Shown here: piece by piece, positions 29,933 through 41,000 of the stretch
How positions within the stretch are numbered: the stretch's first letter is position 1
Layout: every line of letters begins with the position of its first letter
IMG/VR virus record: IMGVR_UViG_3300020185_000092
Span: 1 to 43,872 of that record
Strand: one strand, 5' to 3'
DNA: 43,872 nt
Source of the DNA: a virus
Notes under the pieces: generated by a model
Told to the model about the DNA's origin: nothing
The model's database searches: none
What the model saw: the letters and a program-made list of their open reading frames with translations, nothing else
Program-made: the position numbers and the translations under genes

Positions 29933-30159
29933 TAGTAGCCTCCCTCTTCTCTATTTGGCCTTATCGTCTGACCCTCTCTATATGATGGGTCGTTTGAATT
30001 TGTTTCAATCTCAACCCTCTCTAGGAATGATAATATGCCTGATTTCTCTGGGTCTTGACTGATTACCATTGAGGTTTGATTTTTTCTATCTGATGCTGAT
30101 ATATCTATTGTCTGCTCTGGGAATATCCTGTCGAAATAGTCTTGTGGGTTTGTAGCCAT
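29932..30159 (-). CDS. Small structural-operon protein (75 aa)
   Basis: MATNPQDYFDRIFPEQTIDI followed by polar, acidic sequence ending REEGGY. No motif recognised. It begins 2 bp after one structural gene's stop and ends in a TAATG overlap with the next, which supports translation as part of the block. Confidence 0.8.
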   Translation of the reverse strand: MATNPQDYFDRIFPEQTIDISASDRKNQTSMVISQDPEKSGILSFLERVEIETNSNDPSYREGQTIRPNREEGGY

Positions 30160-30161
30160 GT

Positions 30162-32255
30162 TTATCCTCTGATGTATATAAGGTTATTGTAAATAGTAGC
30201 CTCGAACTTATCTTTTGTTATCCCAAGCTCTGGTATTTCATAGTTAACACCTTTAGCTAGGACGGATTTGCCCGGCGTTAACATATTACCATCCATCTGC
30301 TTGTAGATAGGCTTAAAAACATCTAAGAATCCGTTTGAGTCCAAATCGAACCCAACTAGCGCCTGTATTAAAAATATATTCTTTTGTGTCTCTTCAATTA
30401 GTTCTCTAGACTCATGATTCTTCAATGGGTCAGATTTACTATTTGGATTGAATTTCTTACTCATCATAAATTTAACATGCGGAGGTATGTTGCGTAAATC
30501 AATCTTTGATTGAGATACTAGCGCTCTTATTTTAGAATGAGGGTTTGTTAGTTGCAAATCCTTTATTGAATCAATGGCTCCCTTCTTCCTTAGGAATCTC
30601 CTAGGGATGACGTCTGATACTATCGAGAGCACTCTTTTGTTCTCTGACTCTGCTATCCTTTTGAAGTTCTTAGCGATATAGATTGGATCAGTAACGGTGA
30701 AGAATGAATCTTCTCCCAAGTAATTCTTTGAGTCAACAAGTGGATCTACTACCTCAACGATAGCTCGCTTTAGTAAGGTTACTTTTGGAGCTGAGACCTC
30801 TACATTAAATGTAGACATTACCTCTTTTGATACCACGCCTTTAGACACACCAGATGGTACCTTAAATGCTCCCATTTGTTGAGCTCTTGCAGACTTCGCA
30901 ATTCGGAACTCGCGGATCTTATTGATTGGTATATTCTTCATTCCCCTGTCTGTGCTTATTCTCTCATCTCCCATTATCAATACTCTTGGAGTTAGAAATG
31001 CGGAAGCATTGTTCAAGCTTGAGAAATCTGACTTCTCTTTATTCGTTAGGAATCCTGTCTCGTCTTCTGCTGATAGGTCTGGATAGTGCTTGCTTCTTTC
31101 AAGATTTGCTCTTCCCATATAATCACCGATTGTATATCGATTTAGACCTGTTTGTTTATCAGAAAATAATGAATACCCAAGAGAGTCCCTATCAATGGTA
31201 ATCCTTTCTATTGATGAAGCTGTTATATTGTTTTGTGATTTCTTATTAGATGAAGCTCTAGATCTCACCTTCTCTTTCTTTTTATAATCTTTACTCATCA
31301 GGTATATCTTTTTTACGTTAGCTTCTAATATTGAGAAATCATTAACAAACCTTATAATATTATCAGGACTTGTTTTTGAGGTTGGAAGCATAGCGCGTAA
31401 TGAGTCTCCATAGATACTCTTGTCGACTTCTCCGAGCAGGAGAGATGCATTATAGATTGTCGTTGCTACCTGTCCAAATTCAGATGTTTTAACTGTATTC
31501 GATGAAAGGTCCGATATACCTACTAAATCCAGTGCATTAAGTATCCTATCAGAAAAGTCTTTCTTAAACTCTAACCTTTTAGCGTCATAGTTCAATGGTG
31601 ACCTAATGTTTCCTGAGTATTTCAAAAGGAATGCTGCAGATTTCTCAAGTTCTTTGATCACATAATTAACATAGTCTTTGAAATTTGTATCTACTGCTAA
31701 CTCTATCCTATACCCTACTTCAAATAAAGATTCGTTTAAAGATAGGTCATCAGATATCAAAATAGTCTTGACTCCTGAGTCTCTGAAAATGTCTAGTTCC
31801 TCAACGCTAGAAACTAGTGTGGAGTTTTCTATATCATCTCTTGTTGGCGAGTCTGCGTCGAATATTTTCTTTCCGGATTCATCCTTCACCATCTTCGGGT
31901 CAAAATCAAACTCCTTCCCCGTGATTGCCCTGTTCCTTTGCTGTGTCTTTAAAATATTGTCCGAGAATATGAGTCTGCTTATTTCCTTATCCGAATATTC
32001 GTAGCTATCAAATATCTTTGACCCTAGTCTATTGACTGAGTCTTTTGCTTTTACAACCTCTTCTCTGAATATAGCTCCTCCAAGAATCTTTGTTGATGAG
32101 TTTATCCTATCGAATAACGGCCTGTTTAGCTTGAACATAATTCTAGCTATCTCTGACGTTTCAAGTGAGATAAGATTCTCGTTTATATAACATAAAGATA
32201 ACACAACCTTGTTTTCTGTTTGTGTCTCTGTTTTTAATAAAATTGATTTAGTCAT
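30162..32255 (-). CDS. Large structural-operon protein of unknown function (697 aa)
   Basis: A highly charged, mostly helical protein, for example VVKAKDSVNRLGSKIFDSYE and KDYKKKEKVRSRASSNKKSQ near residues 315-335, with a basic Ser/Lys-rich loop. No signal, membrane segment or enzyme motif found. The start ATG 32255 directly follows the previous stop (TAGATG). Length and place suggest a tail or baseplate component that interacts with the giant proteins upstream. Confidence 0.85.
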   Translation of the reverse strand: MTKSILLKTETQTENKVVLSLCYINENLISLETSEIARIMFKLNRPLFDRINSSTKILGGAIFREEVVKAKDSVNRLGSKIFDSYEYSDKEISRLIFSDNILKTQQRNRAITGKEFDFDPKMVKDESGKKIFDADSPTRDDIENSTLVSSVEELDIFRDSGVKTILISDDLSLNESLFEVGYRIELAVDTNFKDYVNYVIKELEKSAAFLLKYSGNIRSPLNYDAKRLEFKKDFSDRILNALDLVGISDLSSNTVKTSEFGQVATTIYNASLLLGEVDKSIYGDSLRAMLPTSKTSPDNIIRFVNDFSILEANVKKIYLMSKDYKKKEKVRSRASSNKKSQNNITASSIERITIDRDSLGYSLFSDKQTGLNRYTIGDYMGRANLERSKHYPDLSAEDETGFLTNKEKSDFSSLNNASAFLTPRVLIMGDERISTDRGMKNIPINKIREFRIAKSARAQQMGAFKVPSGVSKGVVSKEVMSTFNVEVSAPKVTLLKRAIVEVVDPLVDSKNYLGEDSFFTVTDPIYIAKNFKRIAESENKRVLSIVSDVIPRRFLRKKGAIDSIKDLQLTNPHSKIRALVSQSKIDLRNIPPHVKFMMSKKFNPNSKSDPLKNHESRELIEETQKNIFLIQALVGFDLDSNGFLDVFKPIYKQMDGNMLTPGKSVLAKGVNYEIPELGITKDKFEATIYNNLIYIRG

Positions 32256-32924
32256 CTATGCCTCTCCGACTAGTGATATCTTGAAGTTCTCTTCTATCTG
32301 ATAAGCTAGTTTCTTATTTGATATGCTAGAATCCTCAGAGCCCTCACGATATTCGTTATTTTCTATATGTACAGGTCCGAGATAATCTATGTTACTATCA
32401 GGATAATAGAAATATCCAGATTCCAAATTAACCTGTCCATCGATAAATATCTTATCGGCGGTCATTGGACCATAAAACTTATCGAAGTTTGGTATTCCAA
32501 AGCCTAAGCCGTCTATAAAACATGCTGCGAATACGTTTAGATTGTTAACATTAATAAAGGTAGCTTGAAATGTTCTAACAAAGCAGTCTAGACCATCTTT
32601 GGAGGACTCTAGAGAAAATGAGTTAGAACTCTGTACCATGGTCATGTCTTGATCTATAAGATTAGTATTAACATGAGTATTGGTATTTTCAAATTCGAAT
32701 AGACTCATTTCTCCACTCTTTAGTTTGGCCGATTTCTCGTCATCAGTCAGGATCGAAACCTTTACCTTTAGGTCATCTATCCTATGTCTCCAAGAATACC
32801 CTCCTGTGTGGTCATACATTTTGCATATAACCTTGACGAAACATCTAATACCAACTTTCTCTACCAATATCTTATCAATGAAGACGTTTGGTAAGTTCTC
32901 TGCACCTACAGTTTGAATACTCAT
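32256..32924 (-). CDS. Structural-operon protein of unknown function (222 aa)
   Basis: Starts MSIQTVGAENLPNVFIDKIL, followed by beta-rich sequence (RCFVKVICKMYDHTGGYSWR, DLKVKVSILTDDE) and a C-terminal part with YYPDSNIDYLGPVHIENNEY. It overlaps the preceding gene as TAATG. No family recognised. An all-beta virion component is the best guess. Confidence 0.83.
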   Translation of the reverse strand: MSIQTVGAENLPNVFIDKILVEKVGIRCFVKVICKMYDHTGGYSWRHRIDDLKVKVSILTDDEKSAKLKSGEMSLFEFENTNTHVNTNLIDQDMTMVQSSNSFSLESSKDGLDCFVRTFQATFINVNNLNVFAACFIDGLGFGIPNFDKFYGPMTADKIFIDGQVNLESGYFYYPDSNIDYLGPVHIENNEYREGSEDSSISNKKLAYQIEENFKISLVGEA

Positions 32925-33904
32925 TAATCACAATCCTCTAGGTCATCAGGACCAACGCTGGAGGCATATATATCAAAACGATCAGTTCGATTGTTTCTCT
33001 CAACTTCCTCGCAAATCTTCTTCAAATCATCATCTAAGAACTGACTTGTTACCTCTATATCTCCGACTACCCCACAAAGAACTTCTGGTGGTATTTCCCT
33101 GTCGACTTCTACGTCAAAGTAGTACTCTGAGTGATCAGGGCCATATTCTATTGAATCCGAGTCCATAACATCTGCGTCTCGCTCTACGCTTAGGATACCA
33201 TCTTCAATGTCGGATAGCTTCTTATTTATTTTTAATCTAGAAATTCCTTGGTCGCTTGTTATTGAAAAGATTTCAATCTCAAAATTATCCTTCTCATAGA
33301 AAGATCCAAACTCTTTTATGTGTATTATCGGATCAGAGAAGCTTAGCTCGATGTATTTACCATTCTCAAACGTTTCTGATACGAATTCTTTACCAGTTGA
33401 AGGGTCAGATAGCTCATTTTTCAGTGAAGCATTGATAGTAAAGTCTATCTCTATCTGTGGTATGAATACACTTCCGCTGGTATCCCTCCTTCCGAGTGTT
33501 TGATAAACCGTTTCTGATTCCGCTATGTCCCCTTGAAGCATTGATAACTGAAATGCTGGGGTCCTTTCACTTGAGTATGATGATTTTCCTAAAGCATATA
33601 GACCATCTTGGAATAGGTTGTTCTTTAAAATAGTTTCTCTCCCTGCAGTGATAGCTACTTCTGGGTTATCAAATCTATTTAAAATGTTCTGGGATGCTCT
33701 GTTTGTCTTCAATTTGGGTGTATTGTCTAGTATTCTAGCATGCGCATCCTCTTGGGGCTCTGTTGACGCTGAGGTCTTATATAGGATATCATCATCAACA
33801 AACTCATATGAATGAGGCTTGAACTTTCCGATTGAATATAGATACCTACCATATGGAGTCATTTCCACTTGGAGTGCTTCTGTTTTTTTGTTGAAAAATG
33901 TCAT
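32924..33904 (-). CDS. Virion structural protein with TPYGRYLYSIGKF...DDDILY signature (326 aa)
   Basis: The N-terminus MTFFNKKTEALQVEMTPYGR followed by YLYSIGKFKPHSYEFVDDD is a variant of the signature at the start of the 27683 gene, suggesting a shared attachment or assembly motif. The middle has acidic beta segments (QIEIDFTINASLKNELSD, FDVEVDREIPPEV) and the end is acidic (SSVGPDDLEDCD). TAATG overlaps connect it to both neighbours. Confidence 0.86.
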   Translation of the reverse strand: MTFFNKKTEALQVEMTPYGRYLYSIGKFKPHSYEFVDDDILYKTSASTEPQEDAHARILDNTPKLKTNRASQNILNRFDNPEVAITAGRETILKNNLFQDGLYALGKSSYSSERTPAFQLSMLQGDIAESETVYQTLGRRDTSGSVFIPQIEIDFTINASLKNELSDPSTGKEFVSETFENGKYIELSFSDPIIHIKEFGSFYEKDNFEIEIFSITSDQGISRLKINKKLSDIEDGILSVERDADVMDSDSIEYGPDHSEYYFDVEVDREIPPEVLCGVVGDIEVTSQFLDDDLKKICEEVERNNRTDRFDIYASSVGPDDLEDCD

Positions 33905-36900
33905 TATCCTGTTATCCTAAAAAACATCAGAAGTTCTTGCTTCAAATTTGAAGATGTTCTGATAGCTGTACCTTGGTTATCTGTGAGGTTGAACTCTAAT
34001 GCGAATTGGGGATCGCTATCATAAGCCAACCTTGAGGCTGTTCCATTCGAAGTAGCAGTCTGCTGGCTTGATGTGAATTTTTGATTGTAATCACTGACCC
34101 ATTTTTGAGCATTACTTATGTACTTTGACCTCAATTCGTCTTCTAGGGCTTCGGCTTGAGCCTCGGCCAATGCAGCTGCAGCTGCTGAATATGTTGATGA
34201 TCCTTGGTTGGTTGCTACTCCTGATGTAAAAGATTTCCCACTATTACTTAGTCTTTCAAATGGCGTTAGCTTACTGCCCTTTCCTTTGCGTGGCGCTGTC
34301 GCGCTCTGTACTGCCGCTGGTTGCTCTGGCGGGACCTCTACCGCATCTGTCTCGAATAGATCATCATTCTCGATACCTCCTACGATTAGGTCGATCTTTG
34401 GTAGGTCTGCCTGCTTAGCATCCCATCGTGGAATATTATCTGTGTAGTTATCTAAATCTTCTTTCTTGAAGTTACCGAATTCAACCTCGGCATCTATCTT
34501 CACCATCTCAACTAGAGAGAAGAAATCATAAGGCCAGTTGTATTGTATGGCGCTGTTAGGCCCAAATTCGTCTTGTGTGGTATCCGTCGCGTCTTGAGGT
34601 GTATTGACCTCAGGATTTCTTAAGATGGTCTTCTTATAGTAGTTTGAGGCAGATCGCTGCTTAACCTTGAATACCATCCACATAAGCTTTTCAGGCATGT
34701 CGATTGTTTTGTTTCCGCCTTGTCCACCGGGACCAATAAGCTCTTTCTTAAGAAGGGGGTGTGTGATCGCAATCTCGGACACTTCCATTTCCTGTCCGAT
34801 GTCTGGCGGTAGGTTTTGCCATATATCTGAGAGGTCTTGTTGAGTAAGTGTGTGAGAAAAGTCAAATACATACATTGCTATAGGGTCAATATTATCAAAA
34901 TTTAAGAAGTCGAATGATGGTGGGAATATAAACTTTTTCATCTTATCCATCTGGTGTAATACTGATCTACCTACTTGTGATTGAGGATCTCCAGATGTTA
35001 GAGCTTCAAGCTCGCCATCCTTGTATAGCCTGACCTTCTCTGGGTCAAGCTTGAAGAACTTCCTCTTACCTTCTTCTTCTATGAATGGAACAGCTACAAC
35101 ACCTTCTGATATGGTTTTCGCTGGTGCTGTCTTACCAATCTTAGCTGGTTGGTTTGAAAACCCTAAAGCCTTAGATAGGTCTTCAACAGTGCTAGACTTA
35201 CCTAGTACAACCTTTTGGTAATTCTCAGGTATCTCCGAGGCTTCAATGAACACTCCCTCGGATGCCTCTGGTATTCTTCCATATTGATGCCACATTCCTC
35301 TAGGTACCGACGAGGCCCCATAAACAGGCAAGGTAAGATTTCCAGCAGATGCAGATATGTGTGAGAAGTTAAGCATGGGAGTTTCGAACTTTGTCTGAAT
35401 AATCCATCTACTATCTTCGGTTAGCCCAGAGTCAACAACTAAACTTTGTTGCTTTTCTCCCCTAATGTTTGTCGTTGTGGTTCCAACTCCTTTCATATTT
35501 AGTGACGAGCTGAGCTGTACTGCATTGTTGTTTATATTCCCCATAGCTTGCGCACCAGTGTTTGTACTTATGTTATGGTTAGAGGAGGTATAATGAGAAT
35601 AATCAAACCTAGAATATGTATAGGTTGCGTTCTCTTGTATGTCGGAGATGGTTGGATTATCACTGCTAGCAGTGTAAAATATATCACACCAAGACTCTCC
35701 GTGATAATACGGTGGAGTAAATGGGAAGTTATACCCGTCAGCAGAGTCTTTTGAGATGGTACTTCCAACTAGATTAGTCCTATCTGTTTCAAATTCAAAT
35801 GGAGAGCTTGTAAATACAGTCGTACCAATTGTCGGAGGACCAAACGCAGAAGGTCTCGAATACATCGTGAAACTTTCTCTAACTAATGGCTCATCAGCAT
35901 CTGAGTATATGATATCTTGCGGAGTGTAATACGGTTGATCTTGTTTCGAGTCATGGTGGACAATCTTTCTTGCACCTTTTTTCATTGATCTACGCATCAA
36001 TACTCTCATACCATACACTGAACCGGAATGAAATTTCATATCCTTTTGTCTCTTTGAAGTTAGGGAGGTAAGATTACCATCCTCTAGGAAGAATTCTATT
36101 GATGAGGCTAGAAAGTTATTCATCATCTTTGAATATGAACGATCGCCTTCTCCCGTCCACACGGCAGATGCAGATAAAGAAGCATAAGGGTGAGGTTCAT
36201 TTAATACCACGGAATCTTTAGATAGGTAATTTTCTGGTTCTATCAAAGCTTCAAATGGTATTCTTCTATCGAACTCATTTTCTATATAAAAATCTGCTCC
36301 TCTTAGAACTGGCGTGAATGATGATGATAGAATTGGGTAATCAACGGCAACGCCAGATTTGATTGTATTAAATAAGATACCCGGAGCGAAGAGTGGAGCC
36401 ATTATGAACTGTCTAGCTAAATTATGACTACTCAACTGGGTTCCAAGAGCGTTCTGTACTGCTATGTTATCTCCGTAGCTATTATAGAACTCTTGTGTGA
36501 GTTGGGCAGTTCTTTGACAAGGATAAAACCCTTCATAAGGTAGAAGCTTTTTAATTGCCTTACACCTTAGTGATAGCACCTTTCCATTTGTGAAATCTTT
36601 ATGATCATCATTGATTATCTCGAATTGCTTTAAGAAGTCAGTATTGGAATAGATGTTATAAAACTCTGATGTCGATGAATCTTCAGATCCGGCTATACCA
36701 CCAGAAACTTCAAACTGATCTATTTCGATCTTTCCGCTTGTTTCCATGAGATCTCTAACTTGAGAGCTCATTCTGTATTCCGGAATTACTGTATAATTTT
36801 TACCTAGATTCTTTACTTCTAGTGCATAGTCAGAATAGCTATCATAAAATGGTAATTTTGGAGACGAGACGTATGCCCCTGTCTTATCCTTCACTTCTCT

Positions 36901-38061
36901 TGTTGCTCCGGCTTCCCACAAGGCTCCACCGGCGAACTGAGAGTCACCAGTCTCTACAACTTCAATACCAGAAGGGTTGGAGAATGACGCACTAGCCGCT
37001 ACAGTAGTTCTTCTAGAATACAGTGGGGATGGCGACAACTGGCCATCAGAGGCTAACGTACCAAGGGCAACAACTGCGGGATCAACATCTGCAATCCATC
37101 CAGACCATGTAGGCATACTGAATGCGAACTGAGTTAAAGTATTCATTAATACTCCCTCTCCACGCCTCTCTAGATCATTTGCTCCAATCGCACCACCAGT
37201 TGCCCATTTGATTGAATCTACTGGAAAACTAAATGTCCTTGTTAGAAAGTTGTTTGCTTCATCTAATGGCCACGTTGATTGAGATAGCTCATGTGTTGAA
37301 CCAATTTTTGGAGTGAAGCCATAGCTACTCGTAGGGATATTCTCTATTCGCTTTGCTTGAATATGACGATAGAAGGACTTGAATTGAGGGCGATCCCTAA
37401 CTTCACTGACGTATTGTCTTACAGACTTTGGAAAGATCGTCTCTCTGTACTGTAAGAACTCCCAGTGAGTCAATGGAGAATCTTGTCTGTTCAATCCATT
37501 CTCTAAATACATCTTGGATATTTCATTGTATTCAGTCTGTTCTTCGTTAAACTTAAACCGTAGAAGGAAATCTGTCTTTTCGTTAGCAAAGCCAAGTTGC
37601 CTATTTCCATATGATGATATAATTGAAAACCTCTCAGGGTTTTCGTAATCCACATTGCCGTCTTCGTCTTTGAAGTGCCTTCCAACATTCCATATAATAG
37701 GGTGTGATTTTTGAACTACAACTGGCTCTGTGAACTTGTATAGTGCAGAATATCTATCTCTAGTTACTACGATGTTACTAGTTCCTTCACCCATTGTTCT
37801 AACGGGACCCTCGGTTACGAACGTAAGTTTATTAATCTTCTTGTGGCCCCTGCTCATTGGATTCTCTGATACTCGAAGCTGTCTCCAACTAGAATATCCA
37901 TAAGGCCCATTCATATGAATGTTGATAGCTACAAGTATATCACCTGTCGGTATGGTTCCTGCGGGTGCATAAGAGTTAGTCTCAGACCTGATTATGTGAG
38001 CGTCATCGTAAAATGAACTTATTAGTGTGTTCATTCCAGCATAATCAACAAATGTCGGCAT
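33904..38061 (-). CDS. Giant structural protein (1385 aa), unknown function
   Basis: The N-terminal 300 residues (FVDYAGMNTLISSFYDDAHI, NGPYGYSSWRQLRVSENPMS) form a motif-rich region that I recall from other phage structural operons. The long middle is beta-rich with many Ser/Thr/Tyr residues, typical of large tail or fibre assemblies. Around residues 1293-1330 there is an Ala/Glu-rich helix (AAAAALAEAQAEALEDELRS), likely a coiled coil. A proline/alanine-rich linker precedes it (VEVPPEQPAAVQSATAP). No enzyme motif. It begins 2 bp after the giant LamG protein and ends in a TAATG overlap. Confidence 0.87.
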   Translation of the reverse strand: MPTFVDYAGMNTLISSFYDDAHIIRSETNSYAPAGTIPTGDILVAINIHMNGPYGYSSWRQLRVSENPMSRGHKKINKLTFVTEGPVRTMGEGTSNIVVTRDRYSALYKFTEPVVVQKSHPIIWNVGRHFKDEDGNVDYENPERFSIISSYGNRQLGFANEKTDFLLRFKFNEEQTEYNEISKMYLENGLNRQDSPLTHWEFLQYRETIFPKSVRQYVSEVRDRPQFKSFYRHIQAKRIENIPTSSYGFTPKIGSTHELSQSTWPLDEANNFLTRTFSFPVDSIKWATGGAIGANDLERRGEGVLMNTLTQFAFSMPTWSGWIADVDPAVVALGTLASDGQLSPSPLYSRRTTVAASASFSNPSGIEVVETGDSQFAGGALWEAGATREVKDKTGAYVSSPKLPFYDSYSDYALEVKNLGKNYTVIPEYRMSSQVRDLMETSGKIEIDQFEVSGGIAGSEDSSTSEFYNIYSNTDFLKQFEIINDDHKDFTNGKVLSLRCKAIKKLLPYEGFYPCQRTAQLTQEFYNSYGDNIAVQNALGTQLSSHNLARQFIMAPLFAPGILFNTIKSGVAVDYPILSSSFTPVLRGADFYIENEFDRRIPFEALIEPENYLSKDSVVLNEPHPYASLSASAVWTGEGDRSYSKMMNNFLASSIEFFLEDGNLTSLTSKRQKDMKFHSGSVYGMRVLMRRSMKKGARKIVHHDSKQDQPYYTPQDIIYSDADEPLVRESFTMYSRPSAFGPPTIGTTVFTSSPFEFETDRTNLVGSTISKDSADGYNFPFTPPYYHGESWCDIFYTASSDNPTISDIQENATYTYSRFDYSHYTSSNHNISTNTGAQAMGNINNNAVQLSSSLNMKGVGTTTTNIRGEKQQSLVVDSGLTEDSRWIIQTKFETPMLNFSHISASAGNLTLPVYGASSVPRGMWHQYGRIPEASEGVFIEASEIPENYQKVVLGKSSTVEDLSKALGFSNQPAKIGKTAPAKTISEGVVAVPFIEEEGKRKFFKLDPEKVRLYKDGELEALTSGDPQSQVGRSVLHQMDKMKKFIFPPSFDFLNFDNIDPIAMYVFDFSHTLTQQDLSDIWQNLPPDIGQEMEVSEIAITHPLLKKELIGPGGQGGNKTIDMPEKLMWMVFKVKQRSASNYYKKTILRNPEVNTPQDATDTTQDEFGPNSAIQYNWPYDFFSLVEMVKIDAEVEFGNFKKEDLDNYTDNIPRWDAKQADLPKIDLIVGGIENDDLFETDAVEVPPEQPAAVQSATAPRKGKGSKLTPFERLSNSGKSFTSGVATNQGSSTYSAAAAALAEAQAEALEDELRSKYISNAQKWVSDYNQKFTSSQQTATSNGTASRLAYDSDPQFALEFNLTDNQGTAIRTSSNLKQELLMFFRITG

Positions 38062-38063
38062 TA

Positions 38064-41000
38064 TTAACTCCCAAAGATAGTAGATCCACTTTGGAAAACA
38101 ATCGCATCAACCATCCCTACAGAAGATGATACTTTACCTTCCACTGGGGAATATCCCAAGATTATTTGTTCATCCAATAAATTAGCTCCCCCAGAGCCTG
38201 TAAGGCCTGATCGGATCCAAGAATACTGAAATTCACTACTAGGTATCATAGAGTTAATGTGAGCATTGTCGTAAGTGTTGTTAGTAATTAGTTCGGCTTC
38301 CAACAAAGACGCAGTTATATCTGTCTCTCCATTCCAAACATATTTAGTGGCCGAGTTTCTATGTTGTTTATTAAACGATCCATTGGTTGAGTATGTAGCT
38401 TCGACTGTTGATCCATATGTTGCATCGATTCCAAATCTGCCCTGATGTAAGGTTCGTAAGGTCCTCAATCCTCTTCTATGTCCCAAGTGGTCATTTATCC
38501 TGATTGTTCCGACTTCACCACTATCTGCTAAGATGGTCATATTCCTGAAAGGTAGGGCATTGTTCGCTGCATAAGTCTGTGACCAACAGTCTAGAAAGCT
38601 CAATGTCTGAACTTCTGGGCCACCGGGAGAAGAAAATCTTGTGTTTATGTTTCTTTGGGATCCAGTAAGATCGGTTCTTGGTGTTGCTATAACGTTGTCG
38701 TAAGTTATATCTACAAGATACGGAGTGTTCCATCTGGTTGGTGTGGTGTTACCGGCTACAATAGCAACGCCTCCGGATGAAGTTAAAGCGTTTGTACCTC
38801 CGAATGAGGAAGAAAATATTGTACCAACGGAGACTGGAGTTCCTATTTCTAGGGCACCGTTACCGTTTCCTAATTTCCAAAAATCGTACAAGTCTGATGT
38901 TTGAACCGGGGTGTCTAAGGATATGCCGCCATTATATATAGAAATAGCAGCTGCTTGATCTAAGAGTGTTGAATATATTCCAAAGTTCTGCAGAGAACCC
39001 TGTAGTTCATAGTTAGCATGACTAGTGGCTCCGTCATCTAAGAGATAGATTTTGGATGGTGCATAAATAGTTGTAATACCAGTTGGCCCAGATAGGGCGG
39101 TTGCGGCTATCCCAGAACCACCATTGCTAAATAGTGTTGGGGCATTTGACGTATTTCCATCCCAACTTATTACAATATGATTCCAAGCATTGGCGTAAAA
39201 AGCGTATGATATGTTCCAATACCAAGTTCTAGTGCCGCCGGCTCCGGTGACTCGGTAATATAAACGACTTGATGATGAGAAAAGTAGAGAAAAAGATTCA
39301 TTAGCCCCTGCATCAAGAGCTCTAATCACATACCTACCGGTCTGTGTCTCGTTATCTAGATTAACCCAGAAAGAAAGTGACTTGTTTCCTGTTGCATAAC
39401 CGGAGTATCCCGTTATTGAGGTTGAAGAAGCCATTCTAAAATTCTCAGTAGTATCGGCAGAGTTCAACGCTAATGATTGAATCTCAGTGAGCGAGGAATC
39501 TATCTGGCGATTATTATTCATCTGTCCGAAAACGTTCCCAGCATGCAAAGGTCCTCTAGAAATCAAAGTCTGATAATGAGTTGTCTCAGGTAGAGATCCT
39601 GCAGTAACAGGAGGCAAGATATCAACGCTTGGGTCTTCATTTGCTTCAATCGCCCAAGTCTTTTGATGCTCTGGCGCTACCGAGAATAGTTGGATAGCAT
39701 TTGAGTAGTTTCCTACTTTTTGAGAAGTGGTTGATGTTTTGATGTTCCTAATGTTAACTGGTCTCTTCGCAGTTTCTTCGCGATATCGAAAGGCCCTAGG
39801 TAGATCAAGATCAGGATATGACGCATCATAATCTGGCCCTACAAAACCCATAGCTCCGTCGGTATCTCCGCCCGGCAAGTCTTCTCCGAAAACAATCTTC
39901 CAACCCTCAGGTCGGTTGGATGGACCATCGAGGTTAACAGCAGTTGTTGAGAGGCTACCTACTACTCCACCAGAGAATCCTACAACTGTTATACCAGCAT
40001 TGGTAGTTGTGATAGTGGTATTAAAAGATGAACCAATTGTGTCTTGAGTTAGGTCTAATTTATCAACAGTCTGAACTATACTAAGATTCATCTTATCTTC
40101 TAAAATAAGCTTGAGCTCCGCAACATTTGTCCACTCTGCATCATACAAATCATAGATTCCGCTATACAGAGCAGTAACCGATGTACCATCAGCGTCAACA
40201 ACAGTCACGGTTGTCCCATACGGAAGAGTTCCTAGATTTAGAACGTCAATACTACCTACTGAATATGATTCACCAGTCCGAGTTACCACATCTACCGTTT
40301 TCGTTGAATCATATGTATTTATATCAATATGTCGATATTGCAAGCCGCCAACGTGTGAATTGGTGAATGGCCCTTGAATACCTGCTTCGTTATTTCTTCC
40401 GTATGAATCATGATGAAGGTTAGAGACTATAACATCTGACGCAAAGAAAGACATAACTTCATTGTTATATCCAGAGTGTACAGTTCCAGATACAAGATTC
40501 ATAGGGAGAACGGAATCTGATTTTACTTCATATCCATATTCTTCCGATGCTCTGGATTCTATCTTTGCTGTAGCTGAGAATATTCTCTTTCCAGTGATGT
40601 CGTCATTTCTGACGCCTCTATTTATACCATCTCCAGAACCGACACCGATGGTGATGATGTTATCTGGTCCAGTGGTAACTCCTGCTGGGGCTACTGATTC
40701 ATGGAATAAGCTTAGATTCTTCTCTCTGGAGAAGTTTATCCCTGCATGTAGTGAGGATTGTGATACTATCGCTACATCATATATCTTTGCAAACCTTCTG
40801 TTCGCATATGTATCACTTATTCTTGTAGCTCCTCCAATTTCTTTCCTGAGTAATCCTGACGATTGTATTGAATGGTTATTCCTAGATACTCGCAGTTCTT
40901 CTCGTAAGCCAGCCTTGACCTTTCTGTCTTGTTGCCATAGAACGTTGTTTTGCTCTTCGTCAATGTTTGTTAGGGGAGCATGGCCATGTTCCCAATCATA

